In this document: in pieces, positions 24,363 through 62,271 of the stretch
Position numbering within the stretch: position 1 is the stretch's first letter
Layout: each line of letters starts with the position of its first letter
Assembly (NCBI GenBank): GCA_009760855.2
Contig: WPIO01000181.1
Coordinates: 182,001-246,000 of the forward strand
Direction of reading: 5' to 3'
Length of the DNA: 64,000 nt
Source of the DNA: Cristatella mucedo
Lineage: Eukaryota > Bryozoa > Phylactolaemata > Cristatellidae
Translations under genes and position numbers: made by a program
Notes under the pieces: model-generated
What the model saw: the letters and a program-made list of their open reading frames with translations, nothing else
Told to the model about the DNA's origin: nothing
Database searches by the model: none

Positions 24363-24499
24363 ACTCTGCGAAGCGAGTCCACAGGCGGGCAGTGAGCTCT
24401 ACTCTAATAGTTAGTAAAAGGGAACTCAATTCCGTGCTCCAGTGTAATAAGGGGCTGCGCTACAGTGGAAATAAATTGTGCTACCCTTGTTAGGTCCAG

Positions 24500-25455
24500 G
24501 TGTAAGCCGCTCATGGGCAAACCTAGTGTTATTCAGAAATTGGAAAGGCTGACTTTCAAAATTGGCTCTGCCAGCATATCTCCAGTTGCATCAGCTCGAA
24601 ATCTAGGTGTCATATTCCAAAGCGACCTCTCGTTAGACGACCACATCAGCTCCACAGTCAAATCAGCCTATTTTCAGCTTCATAACATTGCTAAAATTCG
24701 GGCTTGTTTAGATAAGGATACCACGTCCAAGTTGGTCCATGCATTCGTGACATCTCGTCTCGACTTCTGCAACTCACTGCTTACAGGCCTACCAGCATGT
24801 GCGATCAGGCGATTGCAGCTGGTGCAAAACTCTGCAGCTAGGCTTGTCTGTCGTGAGCGTCGCAGTTGCCACATTACTCCACTTCTCGCCGACCTGCACT
24901 GGCTACCAGTCAAGCAACGGATTGACTTCAAGGTTTTGTCGCTCACTTTTAGGTCTCTTCATTCTATGGCTCCAGCCTATCTTTCAGATATACTACCCCA
25001 TCAGGCAAAGCATCGTACCACTCGCTTTTCGGAATCCAACAGTCTAGAAATACGTCGTACAAACCTTAAATCCTTTGGAGACCGTGCATTTAGCTCGTAT
25101 GCTCCCACAGCCTGGAACTCCCTCCCGACCTGCATCAGAACATCCCCTGACCTGACCACATTTAAAAGAAACTTAAAAACATACCTACTTAGGACAGCAT
25201 TTAGTGGGTCCTTGTGATTCGTCCTCGATGTGCTTATGCGTGCTGACACTGTTCATGCTGCCACTAACCACATTTGCATGCTGACCCAGTGCATGTAACC
25301 CCTAACCATGTTATTCATTTTGTTTGTTTTTCAAGCATGATTTTACTTACTATTCTATTGCGTATCACTTTGCAGCAAATGTAAAGCGCCTAGAAAGAGA
25401 TTAAGTTCTCTGAGGGCGCTTTATCAAGTGCAATGTTATTATTATTATTATTACG
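24500..25455 (+). mobile_element. L2/CR1-like LINE 3' fragment
   Basis: Encodes the ORF2 part after the YADD motif (LGVIFQSDLSLDDHISSTVK.., [14 protein letters not shown]-type region, [11 protein letters not shown]) in one open frame to 25217, then the 3' untranslated region with tail and (ATT)n. The left end is truncated in the palm domain. A good reference for the intact C-terminal frame. Confidence 0.88.
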
Positions 25456-25552
25456 TTAAACGACCAAGGACGTGGGCTCGAGCCCTTCTGCACATGTAAA
25501 GTGCCTGGATAAAGATTAAATTCTTTTAGGGGCGCTATCAAAATTAACTATA
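25456..25552 (+). mobile_element. SINE family 2, 5'-truncated
   Basis: ACGTGGGCTCGAGCCCTTCT, CCTGGATAAAGATTAAATTC and AGGGGCGCTATCAAAATTAA, directly after an L2 (ATT)n end. Confidence 0.68.
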
Positions 25553-26270
25553 TACACACATTCACATATACTACAGTCGAGAAAGCTTTGCTTGTCCAAA
25601 AGCTTTTTTGGCTGAGCAGCACATGTCGGAAGCACCTGCAGCCGCATGTCGGGGGCGTGCCAGGCAACGGGGCAGCAACCAAAGCTGCATCCGACGCTCA
25701 CATCCAACCGACAGCGGCACGCCCAGTGAACAGGGTCAAGGCTTGCAGCTGTCAGCTACTGCCAACGTGTCGGCTGCTGCTTTAAGCCGCACGCTCGCTG
25801 ACAGGCCTGCACCATATGCGGGTCAAGGACGGACCGCTGCAGTTCACGCTGCTGACTGCTGCAGGGCCTGCAGTAGTCAGCAGATTGAAGCCTTTTCGTG
25901 GGCTGACCCCGTATATTAGCAGCCGAAGCGAGCAGACCACACCAGAGCAGCGCTGCTTTGCTAAATCCTCCACCCGGTAAGGAGGCCACTTGGCGGCTTC
26001 CACTCTGCTACCACCCCCCACCCACCCACCGATGAGAGCAAGCGCTAGCTGGCTGGAAGTCCTTCGAGCCAGCCTGACGTCACACCGGCTAGACGTCACA
26101 CCAGCAGCAGCAGCTCGATGGCTCTCGCTGCTGCTGCTACTCCTCGCCGGGGAAACAACTCCTTGCTCGTCGTCGAAAAAGAAGAAAATGCAACCCACCG
26201 GAGCCGCGTGCACGACGGCCGTCGCCTCGGCCGCCGGGGATCGGACGCCGGGCGGCGCTGCCGGGGCTGC
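25553..26270. other. 3' flank of the zinc finger gene
   Basis: GC-rich, probably 3' untranslated region on the minus strand. No further coding similarity. Confidence 0.35.
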
Positions 26271-28078
26271 TCAGCGCTGGCGCGTGGCCGTCGTAGCGAG
26301 CTGCTCATCCGGCTCGCTGCCGGCAAAGTCCTCCGACTGAGAGTCGACCGGGTACCTGTCGCTGTGCGCGCCGCCGCTGCCCGTCGTGTCGGCCGGCGCG
26401 GCGGCTGCTGCAGCGAGCAATCCGTCCTTGCTGTCGGCGATGTCCGGCGATGTCACGTCCATGCCGCTGCTGACACTGCCGCCGCTGCCCTCGTCGGCGT
26501 AGCCTTCTCCGTCGGCATAACTTCCTCCATCGACGGCAGCGCCGTCGGCGTAGCCTCCTCCGCCGCCGGCTGCGGCACCCAGCTGCACGCTCTCGGCCAG
26601 CGCCATGGCGGCCAAGCCGAGCGCGCTGGCGGCGCCAGCGCCACCAGGCTGGTGGTGCACGCGGCGGTGGTTGCAGTAAGCCGTGCGCCGGAAGAACACC
26701 TTGTTGCACAGCTCGCACTTGAAGCTACGCTCGCGCGTGTGTATGGCGTTGATGTGCGCGGCGAGCGACGGAGCACGCTTGAAGTGCATGCCGCACAGCG
26801 TGCACGTGTGGCAGCTCAGCCCGTTCATGCGGTGGTGCGCCTTCTGGTAGGCGTTCCTATAGGCGTGCGCCCAGCCACCAAGGGGCGGCGCCGGCCGGGC
26901 AACGGCCACCGTGGTGCCGCCGCCACTGTCTCGGCCGTACAGCTGATGTAGGGATGCTGGTGGCGGTGAGGTCAGGCAGACCGGAGGAGGAGGGGGAACA
27001 CGGCTCGGGGCAGCGGCGGAACCAGCTGCCGCTGCTGCTGCGTCGCCGCTGCCACGCGAAGCGCACTGTTCTTCTGGCCTGCCATCACGTGCGAGCGAGT
27101 CGCCTCGGTGCCGCTCTCGCGTGTCGGAGGTGGACAGCAGGGGCTGCCCATGTCCGCTGCCGTGCAAGCCGCCCGCACCGCTCGGGGCGCGAGAAGTCAG
27201 CACGGTCGTCGTGGCATTCTCCGACAGCCGTCGGGCTAGCTGAGAGAGGGATAAAGCCGGGCCCAACGTGGACGACGACGACGTGTGTGGCGGCACGGCA
27301 GCGCCGGAAGCAGTCGGACCACTGACGGAAGCGGACGAACAAGCAGTGGCAGCTGTCGGCTCCAGCGAGCCGGCGCGACGCCAACCACCGGCAGGAGTGG
27401 TGGGCGGCGAAGCGGCGGCCACCGCTGCAGCGTGAGTGTGCAACTCGCTCGCTGCAGAGTCACGCCTAGAGTGCCGCTCACGAGCGGCCCCGTCGTCGGA
27501 TGGCACATGGCGAGAACGCTTGCCGCGGTCGGCAGTGCGGCTGCCGGTGTGCGAGCGGTGGTGAGCCTGCGAGGCGTGCTGCTGGCTCCAGTCGGATCTC
27601 GCGACTGATCCGCCGCAGGCACCGTGATTCAAGGCGTGCGCCGGCGGCCTGCTCTGCAATGCGAGCGAGCTCTGCGGCGCACACCGAGGTGGCCGGTCCT
27701 CGGCAGACGAGTGCCACTGCTGCTGGTGCTGGTGCTGCTGGGCAGGCGAAGCAGCCCCGTACGCCGACGGGGATGCTGTGCCAGGCGATGACGTCGAGTA
27801 CGGTGAATGTGGCGGCAGCCGATCGCCTGACCCAGCGCCGCTAGACGCTGCGGCCGCGTCGTAGCCGCCGGCAGATGGCGGCTTGCTCGCCACGTGATCG
27901 AGCAGCAACGCCAGAACGCGCGCATCGTCTGCTTTGATGTGCAGGCTGCCGGTGATCTCGATGCTGTGCCTGAACACTATGTTGGTCTCGCACAACGCGC
28001 ACACCATGCGCTTGATGAGACCGGGCAAGTCGGCGCACAGAACCTTGACAGACGACATCAGTTGGCAGGTGTCGGCAA
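26271..28078 (-). CDS. two-finger C2H2 zinc finger protein, large 3' exon
   Basis: One open frame of about 600 codons ending in TGA. A splice acceptor (CTCCTGCAG) at 28079 suggests upstream exons; the in-frame ATG at 28058 is an alternative start. The first 55 residues look conserved (VKVLCADLPGLIKRMVCALC, then SIEITGSLHIKADD), a module I do not recognise. Next comes a 330-residue linker rich in Ser, Ala, Pro and His. Two adjacent C2H2 fingers follow at about 26660-26810: CTLCGMHFKRAPSLAAHINA and CELCNKVFFRRTAYCNHRRV, both C-x2-C-x12-H-x3-H. The C-terminus is Gly/Tyr/Asp-rich (YADG repeats) and then acidic. Probably a nuclear DNA-binding protein; the target is unknown. Confidence 0.78.
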
Positions 28079-28162
28079 CTGCAGGAGCAGCAGAGGATGT
28101 AAGCAGGGAGAGCACTGCAAGCATATAGAGCGGAGATGAGATGTATTCAGAGATGTATTCAG

Positions 28163-28490
28163 AGGGCACTGAATTAATAATAATGATAATAATAATACGC
28201 TGTATATAGTTCCTTCGGAGAACTCAATCTCTTTCTAGGCACTTTACATTTGTTGCAGAGGAAGGGCGATCGAATGGTTAGTGGTAGCATGCTCAATAAA
28301 CTACAGGAACAACATGGTTAGGGGTGACATGCACAGGGTCAGCATGCAAGTATGGTTAGTGGCAGCATGCACAGCGCCAGCACGCATAAGCACATAAAGG
28401 ACGAATCACAGGGATCCACTAAATGCTGTCATTAATAGATGCATTTTTAGTTTATTTTTAAATGTGGTCAAGTCAGGAGATGTCGTGAGG
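28163..28490 (-). mobile_element. L2/CR1-like LINE 3' end
   Basis: (ATA)n-type left end, then the shared 3' tail and untranslated region up to the last ORF2 codons. It stops abruptly where a different LINE begins on the opposite strand at about 28490. Confidence 0.8.
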
Positions 28491-29083
28491 CAAGTCTATG
28501 GCTGCAAGGCTGGTCTTCAAGTCCCAGCGGTTTGAGCACGTGTCACCTCTGCTGAAAGAGCTAGGATGGTTGCCGGTTGAGCAAAGGATACAGAGCAAAG
28601 TTCTTATGCTGATCCACAAGGCCCGCCACGGCTTGGCTCCTTCGTACCTAGCTGAACTGCTGCATCAGTTTCAGCCTGTTCGCGCCCTCAGGTCCTGCGT
28701 GGACAATAAATTAGCTGTCCCATTCTTCCGCTTAAAGACAGTTGGCGACAGAAGCTTTAGCTCTGCAGGTCCTAGACTGTGGAACTCGCTTCCACAATTC
28801 TTACGCAATGACAACTACTCTCCAACTGCCGACTATGGCACATCTTTTTGAACTGCTACTTCTGCAGAACTGCTACTTCTATGCTACTCACTACCTCAAC
28901 TGTTCTCCTGACTCTACTATGCTTCCCACTTTCTCTTTGTTGCATGAGACGAAGTCTGTTGGCTACCGAATGCGTACCGAAAGCCGCTTAGGCTGTGAGT
29001 TCGCTATACAAAACTCTCCTGCGTAACACCCACATGGTCGTTATGACTTTGTGGAGTTACTGACGGAGATACATTACATTACA
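28490..29083 (+). mobile_element. second CR1-like LINE family (ACATT tail), fragment
   Basis: Encodes RFEHVSPLLKELGWLPVEQR, then RHGLAPSYLAELLHQFQPVR and PRLWNSLPQFLRND, the typical C-terminal region of CR1-group ORF2. It ends in a 3' untranslated region with ACCGAAAGCCGCTTAGGCTG and finally GACGGAGATACATTACATT. This is the longest coding piece of this family in the window. Confidence 0.82.
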
Positions 29084-30245
29084 AAGTCGGGAGTGGAGTT
29101 TCAGGCTTTGGGAGCATACGAACTAAAGGCAGGTCTCCATAGGATTTGAGATTTGTACGAGGTATGGGTAAACAGTTAGATTCTGAAAAGTGGATGGTAC
29201 GATGCTCAGCCTGGTGGGGTAGTAGATCTGATAGATAGGCTGGAGCCAAAGAATGGAGGGACCTAAAAGTGAGCGACAAAACCTTGAAGTAGATTGCTTT
29301 GCTTGACTGGGAGCCAGTGCAGGTCGGCAGGATGTGGCAACTTCGACGCTCACCACAGACAAGCCCAGAGTTTTGCACCAGCTGTAAGTAAGTTTAGCTG
29401 CAGAGTTTTACACCAGCTGCAATCGCATGATCGCACATGCTGGTAGGCCAGTAAGCAGTGAGTTGCAGAAGTCGAGACGAGATGTCACGAATGCATGGAC
29501 CAACTTAGACGTGGTATCCTTATCTAAACAAGCCCGAATTTTAGCAATGTTATGAAGCTGAAAATAGGCAGATTTGACTGTCGAGCTGATATGGTCGTCT
29601 AACGAGAGGTCGCTTTGGAATATGACACCTAGATTTCGAGCTGATTCGACAGGAGATATGCTGGCAGAGCCAATTTTGAGAGACAGCCTTTCCAATCTCT
29701 GAATCACACTGGGTTTGCCCATAACTAGTAAGTTAGTTTTGTCACCGTTTAGTTTTAGAAAATTTGCTGCCATCCATGTGCGGATGTCATCAATACATGC
29801 AGCAAGTAAGTTTAGAGAAGTTGAGGTGCTCGAAGGCTGGGAGGGATCAAAGCAAAGGTACAAGTGAGTGTCATCCGCATAGAAGTGAAAGCCTAGATTG
29901 TGCTTGGCAGTCACATCAGCAAGAGGCAGAGTATAAACCGTGAAAAGAACCGGACCTAGCACGGAGCCCTGAGGTACTCCATATTTTAGAGGTACTTCAG
30001 ATGATCTTTGTCCATTCACGTCAATACTCTGGAGTCTCCCACTGAGATAGGACCTGAACCACTGCAGAGCAGTGCCAGTGATGCCCAGGTGAGATGAGAG
30101 GCGCTCTAGAAGAACTTTGTGATCGATGGTGTCAAAAGTTGCCGAAAGATCGAGCAAAACAAGCAGAGACACTCTACCCATGACTGCATTCCTAAGTAGG
30201 TCGTTGTATACCCTAAGCAATGCTGACTCTGTGGAGTGATTAGCT
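29084..30245 (-). mobile_element. L2/CR1-like LINE, two adjoining pieces
   Basis: 29084-29395 covers the C-terminal ORF2 region with several deletions. 29385-30245 covers the palm and following domain with FYADDTHLYL and GVPQGSVLGPVLF, open over 270 codons. The short overlap of the same region suggests two insertions or a local duplication. Confidence 0.8.
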
Positions 30246-30715
30246 CGGAACCTTGAGGTATCTCATATTTCAGAGGTAGCTCTTTGTCCATTCACATCAA
30301 TACTCTGGAGTCTCCCACTGAGATTGGACCTGAACCATTGCAATGCAGTGCCAGTGACGCCAGGTGAGATGACCAACGTTCATGAAGGACTTGGGGATCG
30401 ATAGTCTCAAAAGCTGCCAAAAGATCGACTAAAACAAGCAGAGATACTCTACGTATGTCTGCATTCCTAAGTTGGTGAGCCGTGATGGCACACTAGGTAA
30501 GGTGGTTGCTTTCACGACCTCGGTCCCGAGGTCGTGGGTTCGATTCCTGCGGTGGGTGATTCTTTATCGCCACTGCAAGCGGTGGTGATAGCCGTAAAGG
30601 CTCTTCTGTCGCTATATAAAAAAGGCTGTTTAATCAGCTAGAATTTTTTTTAGGTCGTTGCACATACCAGAAGCAATGCTGACTCTGTGATTAGGTCTAA
30701 AACCTGACTAGAACT
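30245..30715 (-). mobile_element. L2/CR1-like LINE fragment interrupted by a SINE
   Basis: Repeats the segment between motif B and the upstream fingers (GTATCTCATATTTCAGAGGT.., AGGTCGTTGCACATACC..) already present in the neighbouring copy, more diverged. A tRNA-derived SINE (30474-30650) is inserted within it; the LINE resumes afterwards. Confidence 0.78.
30474..30650 (+). mobile_element. tRNA-derived SINE, family 1, inserted in an L2 copy
   Basis: GCCGTGATGGCACACTAGGT, box B GGGTTCGATTCCTGC, body GCAAGCGGTGGTGATAGCCG, end GGCTGTTTAATCAGCTAG. The best copy of the family; L2 sequence continues on both sides. Confidence 0.86.
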
Positions 30716-30860
30716 TACACATCACCTCTAACCATGTTATGCTTGTTGTCATTAGCATGCTACCACTAACCATGGTTCCTTTGCAACATATGTAAATCGC
30801 ATAAAAGAGATTAAGTTCCCTGAGAGTGCTATACAAATGTATCATTATTATTATTATACA
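30716..30860 (+). mobile_element. L2/CR1-like LINE 3' end
   Basis: 3' untranslated region and tail (AAATCGCATAAAAGAGATTA, then GAGAGTGCTATACAAATG) closing in (ATT)n, opposite in orientation to its left neighbour. Confidence 0.75.
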
Positions 30861-30894
30861 AGGTGTTGCACTTAGACAAGCATTCAAAAGCAAG

Positions 30895-31554
<660 letters not shown>

Positions 31555-31583
31555 ATGTGGCACTTTTGCTAACGAAGCATCGG

Positions 31584-31693
<110 letters not shown>

Positions 31694-31699
31694 CCCAGG

Positions 31700-33080
31700 C
31701 TTCACTCTCATTACCTCGCAACGGCAGAGCTACAAGATCAAGCCACGCAAGCGAGGCGAGTGCAACAATCTGTCAATGCTGCAATTATAATCACGCCATG
31801 CCCTCACGCAGCGCTTTCAGACGGCCTAGGAACATTGGCATATAATTAGCCCGCTATTCGCAAAAACATGACTCGATTCGGGCTCCAGGTGACGGTCGCA
31901 TACGAATTGTGCCACTCAAAAGCGTGCTGGAAGGTTACTTTGAAGTTGTCAGGCTCGGCGGCCGGAGACAAGTGCAGCAAATGTGGCCTCAGCTAATCGC
32001 GACGCCGCCGCCGCCGCCGTACTCAAGAATGGAGGAGCTCACCTTAGAACGCAACTGACTCAGGGCTGAACGTCTTTAATTGTTAACCTGGATTCTTTAA
32101 ATGTAAAATCTGCCGGTGGACAAAGGAACTACAAGCGAAGCGCTCAGTACCGCGTCCCCGAACTGAATGTGAAGGTCGGAGCGACGCTGTAAAGCCCCGT
32201 GATTACCAACTATGAGTTTGACGGCTGAGCCTTGATTAAGAACTATGAGCTTTGCCTCGGAATTTGGACGCTTACGAGATAGCCGCGATAAGCCGAGGCT
32301 TAAGAGCAGCATCTTGTATAGTTATGTACGATTACTGTTTGACATGTGACCCGACAACAATATAAGGCTTGTTTGTGCCTGACCGCAGTCGCTCTCCTGG
32401 AGCGACAGCGTGCCGGTCGGCGAGTCTACCGCTGAGCGCGAGCCGCTGTAAGCCTGTTAGCGAGTTGGTTGAAAGTCACCTGGGTGTATCAGCCGTAAAA
32501 TGCATGCTATTGTTGTGCTTTTACTAATGCGGTGTTGTTACTAGCGCTGCGTGCTGTGTTTTGGATCGTCGGCGTATTTCTAGCTTCCGGTCTTTGCACA
32601 TCGCACTCGTTGTGCCGCTACTCGAACTGGTGAGGATCTCGCGGTCATAACTAGGCCTGCCGGGTAGTAGCGGGATCCCGCGAGTGAGGCTCTCTTGTCT
32701 TGAGACGACAAAGCGGTTTCTTCAAAGCAATCGCCATGCGCGTCGGACAGCAGGACGGCTGGAAAATATATACTTTGTCCAGAAGATAATCCAAAGGTAA
32801 CAACGCTTTGGTAGGTTACGAGCAGGGTGCTTGATCGGTAGCTCTCTACTACTGGCTTCCAGTCTTCCAGTACGCCGCCGCTCGGCTACCGGGCAGCGAT
32901 ATTTAAGCGAAGATGCCGAGTGCGGCGCGATAGCGGGGTTAGACGCGAAAGCCCCCGACCCCGAGCTCGCGGTGAGCTTCCGCGCGGGCAGGCGTCGGAA
33001 AGACCGTGCTATTCTGAACGCATCAAGAAACGGTATCTGCATGCCTGAACAGTGCGTCGTGCGACCGCTTGGAAATCTCG
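31700..33080. other. unassigned
   Basis: Contains a (GCC)n stretch near 32000 and a TATAAGGC-type sequence at 32361, but no recognised gene or element. Confidence 0.35.
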
Positions 33081-33084
33081 CAGA

Positions 33085-33215
33085 AGCTAGAACATCATCG
33101 AATGCTTACCGAAAGCCGCTTAGGCTGTGAGTGCGCTATACAAAACTCTCCTGCGTAACACGCACGTGGTTTTTATGACTTTGTGGAGTTACAGACGGAG
33201 ATACATTACATCATC
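33085..33215 (+). mobile_element. ACATT-tailed LINE 3' end
   Basis: From CGAATGCTTACCGAAAGCCG to GGAGATACATTACAT, sharply truncated at its 5' side. Confidence 0.78.
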
Positions 33216-34024
33216 GCTGCGACATAATAGAAGTTTGACGCTCTGGCCGCACACAAGCGACGACGCGGAAACATCTCATAGGGGCTTCCGACAAGCGTGC
33301 ATTCGGCTGATGCTCGCTTCACAACAGCACGCGGTCGTTTTCTCCTCCGTCCGCGTTCCAACTTCCTTCTTCTCGTTCGCTCGTCCCGCCGCCTCCGTCT
33401 GTCAGCGATCAACCGATCAACGGCTGATCGACAATCTGATCAATGATCTGATCGATGATCTGATTGATGGACCGCAGCTGCCTGCCGTCTTGTACCTAAG
33501 CTACGTCCAGTGGCTACTGAAGGGTAGGTCAGAGGATGACAGCTGCGTACTGGCCTTCGTCCAAGCAGCGACAATGCAGCGCGACTTAGTGACTGTTGTT
33601 ATTTAAGCTGCACTCAGTTACGCGGCTCATTTCATGGAAACTCTCTGAGGAAACTCGCTGCGTACACATTACGTCCGGCGAATCGGATTCTAGACCGGCT
33701 CACATGCCGGTGCACCCAATAACGGATAGTTCTGTAGCGCATCGCCAGGTTGGCCTAATCCATTTGGGAACGTAAGACCTGCCAGGCAGGTAAATACATC
33801 TGCCCTTGAACATCGAGCGTGATGGCGTAGAGTTTTTGCAGGATCATTTAGAGAGCTTGACTCAGGTTGCAAGAGCTCAGGAACCAGCCGAGGCACGTTG
33901 GCCTCTCTCGTCGACGCGTACTCTGCAGGCATGACTTTTGGCTTCGCCACCTTGCCAGAGTCCGAAAAAATTCTAACAATTATTTTTGGACATCTTTGCA
34001 ACCGCTTCTTTATTGTTCTATAAC

Positions 34025-34130
34025 AATAATACAAGTAATAATATCAGCCATAGACACGCTGTACAGCAGCGCCGTAAGTGAACTCAATCGACGTCCAAGC
34101 GCTTTACACTAAGCTGCAAGAGAATAAATA
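34025..34130 (-). mobile_element. old L2-like 3' tail
   Basis: AATAATACAAGTAATAATA followed by AGCGCCGTAAGTGAACTCAA and AAGCGCTTTACACTAAGCTG, a diverged tail on the minus strand. Confidence 0.5.
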
Positions 34131-34202
34131 GCTAATGATTAGTGACACGTAAGGAACTTCTTTAGACAAGCATGCAAAAAGCAGACAAGCATAACAATAA
34201 AA

Positions 34203-34352
34203 AAAATAAATTCATTTGTATGTAGCGCCCTAAGAGAACCCAATCTCCGTTCAGGCGCTTCACATATACCACAGGGCTTGAGCGAACGGCCTCGGCCAGA
34301 GCTTCGATCGAAGCGAGCACCTTAACCTTAACCGCTGGTTCAAACCAACAGG
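34203..34352 (-). mobile_element. SINE family 2
   Basis: ATTCATTTGTATGTAGCGCC, CCAATCTCCGTTCAGGCGCT, then the head region with GGCCTCGGCCAGAGC and ACCTTAACC on the minus strand. Confidence 0.7.
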
Positions 34353-35519
34353 AAGGCACTCGGGGCTTCTACAGTTTAGTAAGAACTGTGGTTGTTCGAA
34401 TCTGAAGGGAACACACAAAAACTAACGAGGTCATATTCATCGGCTAAGAGATTTAACAAGTCGACGAAAATACGAAGATGGGTCGACGAAGCGTAAAAAG
34501 CTAGAACTAGAGGCTGTCTTTGAGATCACCATAAAACGTCAACGTATGACTCGTAGCCTGATCGCTGCATAAAGAGCACAAATTTCACCTTACATGCGTT
34601 GTGGCCATAATCCATGAGTGCTCACTAAGAGCTCGTGTGTTGGCTGGCCTTTCCCATCACCAGAAGAACTGGCTTCTTTATCGGCAAGGGGATGGGTGGG
34701 TGGGTAGGCTTGGCAATGACCACAAGACCGCCAAAAGGCAGAAAAGGAGGCGCGAAAGTCACCCAAATTGGTGCAGTCAGAGATGCCACAAGTATCGCCG
34801 TTAAACCGCAGCTAATACTACGGGAGACTTCAGTGGCAGGGCTGTGGCCTCGTCTGCTACTAACCCGTGCTACGCCTTGGAAGCCCATGCACTCATGGCA
34901 GCGCTTGCTGTCGAGGTGGTACTTCTTGGTGGCACGAAACCACTTCGAGCTGTCGGATTCATTCGTTAAAATGTAGCAGGCAAGTCACGATTTATCCCTG
35001 AGAAATAAGTCTTTTATAAGAAAGCTAGAGTCAGCATGTGACCTTCTAACGACATCTACGACTCCAAAAGGTAAATCCAAATCCAGCTATTTTATTGTTC
35101 CAGTCACCGTCGAGGTATTCTAGTTCAACACCTTCTGTGCGCCACAGAGTGCAACTCCGAAGCACACGTTGATTGGCGCGTGAACTAAGAACGGCGGTGA
35201 CGGTTTCAGCGGTAGTCGAAGCTACTATGATTGCACCTAGTAACCTGGTAGCTCTTCCAGCGTGCAAAAATGACAGTAAGAGTTTTCCTACAATTTTAGT
35301 GGCTACTCCTGATGATACATGTAGTAGGAATGGCCTAGTCTTCAAAATCTCTGTCATAATTGCTCGGATGATATCTCCTTGCCTAACTCGACCTTAGGTT
35401 TGCCCCGTTAGTAGGATCCGTGTGATTGCCCCATTAGTAGGATCGTGGGTAACCTTAAACTTGTTCTTTTTTCGCGCATGGCTAAGTCTTGAGGAGTCTC
35501 TATCTTAACTTACTTTGAC

Positions 35520-35650
35520 GAGAATAATAACAAATGTTGAAGCACTTTTATAGCGCTCCAACAGAAGAATTCTCGTCCTAGGTGCTTTATATGTACTGAA
35601 AAGGAAGCACGTCTAATGGTTAGTCATAGCCTGCAAAATTTCAGCGTGCA
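35520..35650 (-). mobile_element. old L2-like 3' end
   Basis: AATAATAACAAATG, TTATAGCGCTCCAACAGAAG and GGTGCTTTATATGTACTG match a diverged L2 tail and the start of the untranslated region. Confidence 0.5.
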
Positions 35651-36179
35651 CGGGAAAACATGGGAAAATTCACCGAGAGTGTTAAGGCTGCCATCTTTCG
35701 ATTTGGTAGGAACGTTACCCTAAGGAGTTACAGTCATCTCTGCTGAATTTCTTTTGGGGAGACTAGAAACCGAAGCTTTATTTTATAGCCCTGAAGTTAG
35801 CTTAGAATATTTCCGGTCGGCTGGACTGCATTGAGCGCTAATCTGAACGCTCGTATTCGGTACTCGAATTATCGTTAGGCCTACCGAATAGTATTGAATG
35901 CTGAGTGCCTGTCGTGACAGTCGCTGGCAAAAGCTCACATTCTTCTATATGCCTATTTTCCTACGTGAGTAAAGGTAAAGTAAATGTCGGCTGATCCTGT
36001 GTTGTGTGCGCCTGCGGCTTCTGCAATTAGCGTAACGCCTTGACACTAACGTACATGCCCCACCTGCGGCCAATAGTAAAGCCATTGGCGCAGCACAGCG
36101 TCAGGCCGCTAATGCATGTTACATTTCTTGTCGTCTGGGGTGATTCACCGGGCTCTCCTATATGTACGCGTTGAGAGTA

Positions 36180-36291
<112 letters not shown>

Positions 36292-36939
36292 TCGCTTACC
36301 GCTCGCTCACGTTCGCGCACTGTGTCTCCGTGAGACTCCACTTGAGCTGCTGCCGCCGCCGCCGGAGCCACTGCTATACAGCACAAGAAGCAGCCTCGTT
36401 TATCTACACTTACCATTTACCTAGCAGCACTGCAGCTCATACGAGCAGGGACAACAAAGCCCGCTGCACGACACGAGCCCATCATCTGGGTGGCGAGCAT
36501 TACTCCTAGGCTAACTTGACCCAGGGTCAAGTTACAGCGCTCTCACTAGAACAATATCGCTGCTTCCGGACCCGGAAGCTGGTGCTTCCAAACTGAGACC
36601 ATGATTTGTGCTGTTGAACCAGACGGCGATCGGTTCTGCAAATGCCCACTACTTTCGGGTTAAGTGGCTACTAAAGCCGCCAGTAGTCAGAAAGTCACTG
36701 GGGGATGATGAGTCAAATCAACTGCGGCGACTGGGACCCAATCATCACATGAGAGCCACCTGTCTGTTGAGTGCCGAGCTTTCGGGTGCATACGAAATAG
36801 CATGTGGCACGCAAATCGGCGTAAAACTGCACAGGTAGTACGCATTAATCAGCCAGTTAAAGGTCCGATAGTGTGCGCACGCAAATTTACAGGCCAATTC
36901 AGCTCAGCTGCAATGTCTTCATAGGTGTCAGGCGACTTT

Positions 36940-37119
36940 GGAGCGTCTGCACAGCCATCTCAGTCAGCGCTTGCGCCGGTAGCGCCAGAACGCCGGCGGA
37001 AACGAGACGCCGGATGCGGCCGACTTAGTAGCGAGCGCAATTTGTGCGCTTCTACGTGACCACGCGGGGTATGTTGGCGCCTCCGGCTAGATTTGATTTC
37101 AATTTCTGATCTACCTCAA
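36940..37119 (+). promoter_or_regulatory. GC-rich 5' flank of UBTF
   Basis: CpG-rich sequence directly before the UBTF start, with an E2F-like TTGGCGCC. No TATA box is visible. Probably promoter and 5' untranslated region; the transcription start is not determinable. Confidence 0.4.
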
Positions 37120-62086
<24,967 letters not shown>

Positions 62087-62244
62087 AGCGTGCCACTGTA
62101 TTCAGCGACAGCGTCATGGGTCGGCCAGTGAGCGCTCGGCATGCTGCGACCGGTGAACAAATGGACCCACTGTGATGCTAGGCGGATTGTACGAGGAACT
62201 CGGGTCCAAGTTACGTGACAAAGCGGGAATGAACGAGGTGGTGG

Positions 62245-62271
62245 AATAAATAGTCATATTGGTGTAATAAA
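62245..62271 (+). terminator. UBTF polyadenylation signals
   Basis: Two AATAAA hexamers (62245-62250 and 62266-62271) lie about 160-185 bases after the UBTF stop codon, followed by T-rich sequence. A normal 3' end for this gene. Confidence 0.65.

Noticed and set aside
26118-26951. 277-codon frame opposite the zinc finger exon
   Set aside because: Antisense shadow of a GC-rich coding exon; the minus-strand frame holds the C2H2 fingers.
32340-32660. retroviral-type LTR
   Set aside because: Only a TATAA-like sequence was seen; no second copy, primer binding site or coding region.
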